DNA of 64,000 bases, taken from Marisa cornuarietis. Taxonomy: Eukaryota > Mollusca > Gastropoda > Architaenioglossa > Ampullariidae. The notes beneath the pieces were generated by a model. It was not told where the DNA came from and did not search any database. It was given only the letters and a program-made list of their open reading frames with translations. Position numbers and translations under genes: made by a program. Each line of letters opens with the position of its first letter. The stretch's first letter is position 1. The stretch covers positions 930,001-994,000 of the forward strand of contig SMMW01000524.1 of assembly GCA_004794655.1 (NCBI GenBank). Direction: 5' to 3'. Of this stretch, positions 47,301-56,300 are shown one piece after another.

Positions 47301-50300
47301 TAACTTTTGTTTATACCTTAGATCTGGTGTGGTTAGAGGTTAAAAATTAGTTCAGAAAGTAACTTTGGTGATTTAAACTTTATTTAGACATAATGCTTAC
47401 TGCGATAATCTCACATGGAGTAAAAGTACTACCTGCAGTTTTCCAAGATAGAAGCATGTTCTCTGTAATATTTGTGCTTTTTTTGTTCTGGTGGCTGTTT
47501 TCTGTGGCAGAGCTGTTTTCTTTTTTTAATCTGTTATGGTGAGAACTAAAGTAATTATGTAAGTTTGTGGAAATATTGATTCAAGGTTCAAGATTCTTTA
47601 TTCTTTCACTCTTTAATGGAATACTGAGATATTAAGAATCAATTCACACACATTCCTATCTACCTTTAAATGCTCTCTCTCTCACACACACACTGATCAG
47701 TTTGTAACAGTCAATACATTAAAGGCTAATGTTCTGTCGCACTCACATCTGCATAGGTTATTAAATAAAGCAAAATATATAAATGCATGTAAACAAGGGA
47801 TAAACTTTTGAGATGTTTCTGCCCCTCTCTCTCTCTCACTTACCTAAATCACAGATGCATACACATACTCACTAATATCTGCTTATATATGTATAATCAC
47901 ACACACACACAAACACATTCTGTTAGTTCTTCTACGTTACCATCCTTAGAAATCACTTAGTAGATTGATTAAAAATAGAAAATTCAGATTTTAAGGAAGT
48001 TGTCTATTAGCCATTTTTGTCATTGCTACTTGCACAACGACAAAGAGTGAATGAGGTGGAAGTTTACAAACACCTGTAGTCAACTGACTTTTGGGTCACT
48101 GGTATTTGTACTCACCTGACTATTGTATGATAGCTGTTGGGTCACTGGTATTTGTTGCCATCTTGCTGTTGTGGCTTTAGGAAGAAACCTAAACACATCA
48201 CAGCCAGCTTCTTTGCAAAGTGTTTTAGCATATGGGTTTGGGGTGACAGTATCAGCTGCTAGATCTTTTTCTCCCTTAAAAAAAAGTCCAGTGGAGTTGT
48301 CTCGTGCTGAATTGGGTAAAGCTCAGTGTAAGATGCCATTTTGTCAAAATCTGAGTGAATGACTCCACCCCCTTCCCATCCACCATCCCGTCTGTTCTCA
48401 AAATACAGGTCTACATACGTCACCATGTTTGGAAGAGGCTTATAGAACAGGCATCAAGACTGTGCATGAGCCACTGGAAAAACTGGGCCCATATGTTTGT
48501 TATGTATATCTATGTACAAATATATGTGTTGATGTTTACAGGCATGTTTCTCAAGAACGGTAGGGTAAAGGGGGTATTCACCCAGATTTTGAGAAATGTT
48601 ATCTTGCACTGAGCTTCAGCTAGTCACTAGTCAAACAATTTGCACCCCACTAGAGCTTTAAACAAAGTTTAGTGCTCTGTTCTTTGTTAGAAAGATGAAA
48701 ATGGTGTTTACAGCTGTGATGGCTGTTGCGGTTATTATGTTTTTGATAATGTGTTGTAATAGTCTCATCTTTTAAAACATGGAAATTTTAACAACCGCAA
48801 GCAATGATCATGTCATTGTTTTATAAATATTTAAGGTGATCCAATTAGGATTTCAGACATGGTACAAGAAAGACCGCTTCATTAACCCAGGAGTAGCTGT
48901 TCATTATTTACAAACCTTTTAATCTTATTCCTAGTGTACAATTTAGAAAATCCCTTGGACGGATCTCAGTGCAGACCTTAGCGCTGAGATGCAAATCATG
49001 GTCTCCAAGCTTTGTTAAAAAAAGAATGCCATCGTATGCCATACCAAGTATAAATTTGTTTGAAACTGAAGCTCTAGAAATGATTACCTGGAAATTTGTT
49101 TCAGGTCAGTTGGAAACAGAACGGACCAGGCATAAGCAGACTCTGACCGAATTGGAGGAGTCTAGAAGTAAGCATAGGTGTAAATTTGTTAAGCAGCTGA
49201 TACTCATTTTATGGATATTGGTTGCTGATAACCTTGAAAAGAATAGCGACAACATTTTGGATTCTTGTAGCTGCAGATCACCAATGGTGATGCTTTTAGA
49301 GGTTAAATATTCCTTAGTGAATTCATTAGTAGTGAAAAGAGCAAGCAAAAGTATATTTTTCTTTTATTCTTTGAGGTTATGAGTAACTGGTAAATATTAT
49401 TCATGAACTGTGTCTGCATTGTTTGAACTCTTATTTAATTTACATCGGAGCTGATTGTGTTTGAGCATGCAGAAGAGGATCGGAGTGTATAGAAGGAGCC
49501 TTTGGATCTATCAGCATCAGTGAAAAAAATAAAGATCTGGAATCCTTGCACCATATTAGTGAGCTTACGTCTCTTGGCTTTTTTTTTTACCAGGTCAGCT
49601 GTTAGCCGCACAACAGTCAGCTAAGCAAAGCCACAATGAAGCAGAACAGATGCGCAGTAAGTTTTCTAGATTTGGTTTCCCACTGTGGCGGGATGGTTCC
49701 ACTGAAAAGATACGGTTTACCTTTTTCATTATGGAGTGCATATTGGTAAATGCTACCAGGCAGGTCAGCAGGTAAACGGCATCTTGAGCGAGAAGGAATA
49801 CTAATGTGTGGTGAAATAACAGCAGGTAACCACGTGTGTGATTTAAGTTATCCTTAAGATGAGACATTTGGGGATTTTTTTAACACAGAGAAAAACTATT
49901 TCTAAACATTTAAAATATCTCTCTACTTCCCTTTTACCCCCTTCTTCACCTGTCCCTTCCCTCCCCACAAATGGAACAGACTGCAATAAACTTAACAGTA
50001 GTTCTGCAGTAATATTGGTAATTGGAAATGTTAGATAAAGTTCTATAATTATTTTTTACTCATATCCAAAAGGCTGATAACATAAGAAATTGAAAAAATA
50101 TGTTTCTTATGTCTCTACATTCTCCCTGTTTATCTCTATCCTTTTTTCTTTCCTGGCAGAATCATTAGCTCACTTAACTTGTCACTCACAGTCTTAACTT
50201 CTTACTGCTGACCTGCGAGTTAGAATGTATTTTGGATCCACAGAACTGATGACATCTGGAATTTAACTTGGCATTTTCTTAACATCCGATACAGCATGCG

Positions 50301-53300
50301 TTAGTGATGCTTGTGTATATATTTTTATTTGGTTACCTGAATTTGCTGTCATTAGCAAAGGCACAAATATGGGAGACCTTTCATATTTGTTTCAGTATAT
50401 GTATATATATTTAAACACACACATATGAAGCTAAGGAGAAGACACTGCATGCCCATACTAGAAGTATCTATTATATTTTTTGCATTACTGTTTGATGCTA
50501 GTCGTCTTATTTCATTGTTGAATTCAAACTATTGTTAAATAACTAACCGAAGAGAATTTGTTGTTGGTCATGCTGTAGAATTGTAAAAACCAAGCGAGGA
50601 AGTAAAAGGTTTACATTTTTTCTTAGAGGACTTCCTCTTTGTCTCCTGTCTCTTCTTGCTTTTTGGAAAATTGAAAGCATGTTGTAACATCTTTGTTCTA
50701 ATTATGTATATAGCATTGACATGTATAAAAATTTTAATTATCCATTTAGAGAAGAGCGGGTGAATGCAGATCAAGAATGTGCATGAATGTATGCATGTAC
50801 ACACACACTTGCGCACGCACGCGCGCACACACACACACCTACCTGTTAACCTCTTGTGCATGCAAAAAATTATAGACAGTAAGCAATGTTGCATGCTGAA
50901 AAGGCAACTCGGTTGGCTGAGCTGGAATCTTTTTTATTTTTAATAAAAAGTTGTTGGACAGAGATGGTTTTCGTGAAGTTATAGGTGTCAGAGATTTGAG
51001 GGCCAGTTACTGTAAGTAAACTTAGAGTAAAGAAAGAACAGTAGAAGGGGCATGACACATGGCATGAATTTCACAGAGACTGTCACTTCTGTTATTGTTG
51101 TTAACCGAGAAAAGTGTTACATTTTCATTATTATTGTTAGCTTATTAATATGCAGTATGCTGAAAGAGCGGATCATCTTTTAATTTAAAGGTTTTCAGTT
51201 CTGCTAACTACCCTCCTTTGAAGTAGTCACCCTTCTATTCCCATTTCAGCCAGAATGTTTTTCCATGCTTGAAAGCTGCATATTGCTTTGTAATTTCTAT
51301 GGCCTTGAACTAGTTTGCCTTGAACACTTCCATTGGCATGCAAACCTCTTGTGATTTTGTTGGCTGTACATAGATTTTCTGATCTGCTTGTAATGCAGAA
51401 CAATGAGCCATGCATGAAAAACTCTTACTGTTGCTGTTAACTGCTTAACTGTTTAAAGCCAGTTCTGGTGCTCGCTCGGCTCAATTTTCCTCTTATTTTC
51501 CTGGTCATTAAACTGGTTTCATGTCTGTATGGCATCGCTTTTTGTCAGACTCTTTCCTTGCCCAACTCCTCATTGTTTGCATGCCCATCGCCTCTTTTAG
51601 CCATCTGTTGGCCTGGAATTTAGCCACATAACATTATTTAGAGCAAGTCAAAAACTGGGGTCTGGTTGTTCGTGGTTGTCCTCGTAGACAAAGCCAAACA
51701 CCTTCAAGAAGAGTTGGAGGCTGAGAAAAAGGAACGGCATGCGACAGCACGTCACTCCCATGGGGAATCCCCATACACAGGCAGGCAGTCCGCTCGAAGC
51801 AAAGGTAATCCTCCCATCATCTCAGTTATTGCCATGATCATCATAATGCTTGCACCTTCCCTTGCCCAGTCTCTGGTTGTGGAGTCTCCTTGTTCTTCTG
51901 CTGCTAGCAAATTGCAGGTTTTCAGATGCAGTGCTTTACCAAGCTGGAGTGAGCACGTCACCACTTTGAGTTTTTCACCTCAAATTTCATAACAAAGGCT
52001 GTGTGTTCTTAATTACATTGTGTTCTTGTTTAGTCTTTCCCTTCCAACAATCAGTGTTGTCTAAATTGCTCCCTTCCTAGATTGTCTTCCTCTGATCATT
52101 AGTAAGGCATATTTGTGACAGGCCAAGATAATTTTGTGATAATCCCCTGCACCAGTCTCTGGCTGATGTACTTGATGCTTTGTGAAGTCAGGTGTGAACA
52201 AACGACAAGAATCATTTAGTTACTTGCTCACCAGACAGGAAGAAAGAAGCCATCTTAAGTACAATCCAAAGCTAGTTCAAGTTATCTCTTCGAATTTGTT
52301 TTATGTCATCTCTTCACAATTTTTTTTATATCATCCTGTCTTCAGTAGTAATCCCATGCATTCACTTTTTTCTGTTTTTTATGATGCTACAGAAAGAGGG
52401 ATTTGTGGGGCAGGGTGTGATATGTTTCTCCAGATTCTCAGTCCAGATTAGGTATTGCCATTGTCATATGGTCTTCTTTAGCCTTCCAGATTAAATAGCT
52501 TGAGCAAGTTTAGACATGCTAAAATTCTATACTCACAATTTTGCCTTACCTTATTTGATAATTTTGTATAGTTATCATAAATGGCTAAGATCGTCATAAT
52601 GTTATTACTTCTGAGGTAAAATAATTACTTCTTTTGTAATTATTTGTGTGGGTGGGTGGGGGAGGCTGTGAGCATTATGACAGTTGGCTTTATTATTTAC
52701 TATCATCTGCTATTTGTTTCTACTGTTATTAACCTGAAAGGGCTGTTTTCTTTTTAAAGCAGTTGCATTTGCACATAATATATTTAGAAAAATTTGCTTG
52801 GCTCTTGGCATTTTTGATGGATCAACCTGACAGTTGTGGTAGTAATCTATTAGTGGTTTAATTTTATGCTGTTATTAATGGAGCTAGAATATTTTGTTAC
52901 TGTGCTGTTACTGTGCCTTGGCCTTTATATTTTTTTCTTAATGCAGGCATGAATTATTATATGCACAAGGTTTGCGTATTGTTTCAGTTTTGCTTGCGAG
53001 GCAGGGGTGGAAGTAGTATTTGGGATAGTCTTCTGTTGGATTTCCTTACTCAGTAGCTTTTCCTCACACTTCTAGAGGAAATATATATATATATATTGTT
53101 TTTGGGGTTTTTTTTGATAATATTTGGGGAAATATATATATATATATATATTGTTTTTGGTTTTTTTTTTGATAATATTTGGAATCTTTCATTTCGCCCC
53201 TTTTTCTCCCTCTTTCCAACATACTGAAGAAAAATTCAAGTTCACATAGTTCCACAGAGCAGGCAATTAATCAACAGTCATGCAAACAATTATATTACTG

Positions 53301-56300
53301 TTAAGGAACCTGAAGAAGAAAATCAGCGCTTTCGGCTTTCACAGCCATGTGGGAGTTGTAGAAGCTGCATGTTAGTTCATGTCATATAACTTCATGAATT
53401 ATGTCACTGAAATAGAGGAAGAGGAGGGGAAATGGTTTAATGAATAATTGCGCTTACATTAAGGAAATGTACTTAGAAGAATGTGACATGATGCAGGACT
53501 TCATACCGAATTCATACCATTCATACCAAATGGTAACTGTAAGTCATTATTAGAGCAAGAGGAAGAAAGTGAATGGTAACTGTAAATCACTATTAGGGCA
53601 ACAGGGTGAAAGTGAAAGTTCTATTTTAACACATTGATCTTATGAATGAGATTACTGTGACTGCTGTTGATCAACAGAACACTGGGAGTTCATTCCTTGT
53701 CATCTTTATGTGGTGTCTATTGCTTTGACTGTAAATTGTGCCGGTGATGTTCCCTTTGTTCATATGTGTATGTATTTTGCATGTGAGAGAAAGAGAAAGA
53801 GTGATACATAAATTGCAGTTTTAAAAAGCATAATGGCAATGGAAACATGCTACTGTTGATTGACAAAAGGGGAGTTGGCAAGAGTACATATTAAAATCAC
53901 ACTTTAAATCACATATCAGTCACTCTTAAAATCACTAAGAACAGTGCACACTGGTGAAACTGTTTTTCCTGGTCTATCCAGCAGAGTTTACAGCCTTGAA
54001 AGAAGAATGCAGCAATCTGCGAAAGCGTATCCAAGCAATTGAGGCAGAGATGAAAATGTAAGTTTGTTTTTGTTGTGCATACTGTGTGACCGAAGCTTTG
54101 AGAAACTGTGATTATTTATAAGTCCTGGGAAGAGTAACATTTTTAAAAATTGTTTAATTACACCAAATAATGATGAACTTTATGTGCCATTCGTTAGGGT
54201 TTCTGTGACCATACTAAGTCCCCTAAACATAGATGTGCTGAATAATTTAAGTGTGTTTGTGTATCTGTTGGCATGTGCACGTGGATCATTTATCTTTGCA
54301 TGTCTGGGTAGGTCCCGCAAAGAGAACTTGCAGTTGTCATCAGAATACAACAAACTACAAGAGTCCTACAAACACTTAGAGGCACTGAAGACAAAGCTGG
54401 CCAGCAGCGAGACAGCTTGGCGCATGAACCTGACAGACGCACAAAAAGATGCAGAGAAGACGAAGCAGGAGGTGAGAGAGTCATCTGCTTCGCCGTCATC
54501 TTCCTCACCACTGCCAACACTGCCTCTAACTACCTCAACATCTATAACAATGCAGCAGCTTTTGCCAGAGGCAAACAAGATCCAGGTAGCCAGGATGGCA
54601 TTTGTGTTGTGTGTGCTGGCCAGCTGTTTCCTATGTACCCTGCCACCTTTCCAACCCCAGAGTTTTGTGGATTGGTTTGGCGTTGTGAATAGAGCTGTTT
54701 ACGTTCTTTACCCCTTCCCTATCAGTATTCTTTGTAAATAATTTGGCAGAGGTTACACATTAACTTCTGGTAAGTGACAAATAAGTTTGGGGTGGGTTTT
54801 TTTGGCATCGAAGACTATTCATTGCGTTCATGTTTAAACTTCACATCAGTTGAAGTAAAGAAGACTTCATACACCCCTTAGAATGTATGGCAAAATAATG
54901 CATAAAACTGAAAAAAGACTAGTCTCTATCAGTATGATAATGAGTGAAAGAAGTATTTTAGTTTGTACTTTTTTACTCTAAAAATTCTGTATTTGAGAAT
55001 ATCTTTGATAGTTGTGAAAAACACAACCCATATAACTGATGCCAAATTTTAGTAAACATAAATCTTCAGCTTTAGCTTCTCTTTTTTTATACAGTGGACA
55101 GACTTGGTAATGCAAATATTTGTGTTGAGCATTTACATACTGGTCACTGGGGACTAACATTGAATGGTCTTTGAAAGATCTTAGATATGTAATCCTAGGA
55201 TCTTGGGTTGTGACGATTAAAAAAGAAAATTCCTTGTCAGAGTCATTTCCTTTGTGGTCAGGCAATATATATGCATGAGTTAGAATGAGTTAACTCCCTA
55301 GACGCTGACAATTTATTACATGCTAATGCATTAATGTGCAGTTACCAAAGATCACAGTAAGGGCCTAGTGTGTTAAAGAGGTTGGGAAAAGACCTGAATT
55401 TATTCGTGTAGCAAGTGAATTGCTCGTTTCACAAATAATAGGGCAATTGACAGCATTAGGACACCAAGATTAGTAACAGACTGCTATTTACTTACTTTCA
55501 TACTATTTAATTTGTATTCCTTTTTTTTAAGTGTTTGCACAATCTTATCCTCTTTGCGTGTGTGTTTGTGAGAGAGACTTAGATGTAATGTGTTTATATG
55601 TGCTGAACTTTACATGCATGCATATATTTTCTTTGGACAAGACAATTTGTATTCATTATTTTGTATGTCTACACAGCTGGCCAGACACCCACTGACTTAG
55701 TGTTGCACAACTTCCCTTTGTCGTTTTCTGTTTATTTTCAAATACCCTGAGTGCTTTGTTGGTTTGGCTTGCATTCCTACTTTCATCTATTTCTATTACA
55801 AAACCTAAAAACTTCTAGCATAGTTCTTTTGTTTTGTTTTGTTTCTTTGTGGGGCAGTTAGGATCAATGTTTGTGTCAGTGGGTTAATCTCTACAGTCTG
55901 CTACAATCAGTAAGCATTAGGTACAAACTGTTAAGCAATGAAACAAAGTGATATGGCTCTTAGACGTTAGGGGATAGAAGTGTATGATGCTATGGAGCTT
56001 TACGAAGGTATGAGAAGTCAGTTTGCACTGATCAGTTGGAGTTAAGTTATTTGTCAGCTGGCTGTATGGCAGTTTCTTATAATAACTATTTATCCATGCA
56101 TACATTTCAATATGGGAGTCATTCTATCAGCTTTTGAAAATCTTTTAATACTTTAGATGAGTTGGTAGGGAGTTTCTTTGGATTGTTTTTTTTTTTAAAT
56201 GTTAGCCTGAAAATAAATCTTGTAACATGACAGGTAATCTTTATGAAGCGATAAGTAAATCTGCCAAGCTGAAATGAACAGTTCTCATCTGGTTTTATTT

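Noticed and set aside
50886..50970. Coil-like reading [15 protein letters not shown], possible extra SLMAP exon
   Set aside because: The upstream acceptor would be a weak gtaag, the frame runs into non-coil sequence (FLFLIKSCW), and no good donor follows. It could be a decayed exon, but this is not supported.
52182..52451. 89-residue ORF in SLMAP intron 26
   Set aside because: No similarity, no splice signals in the needed phase, and hydrophobic T-rich composition typical of chance intron ORFs.
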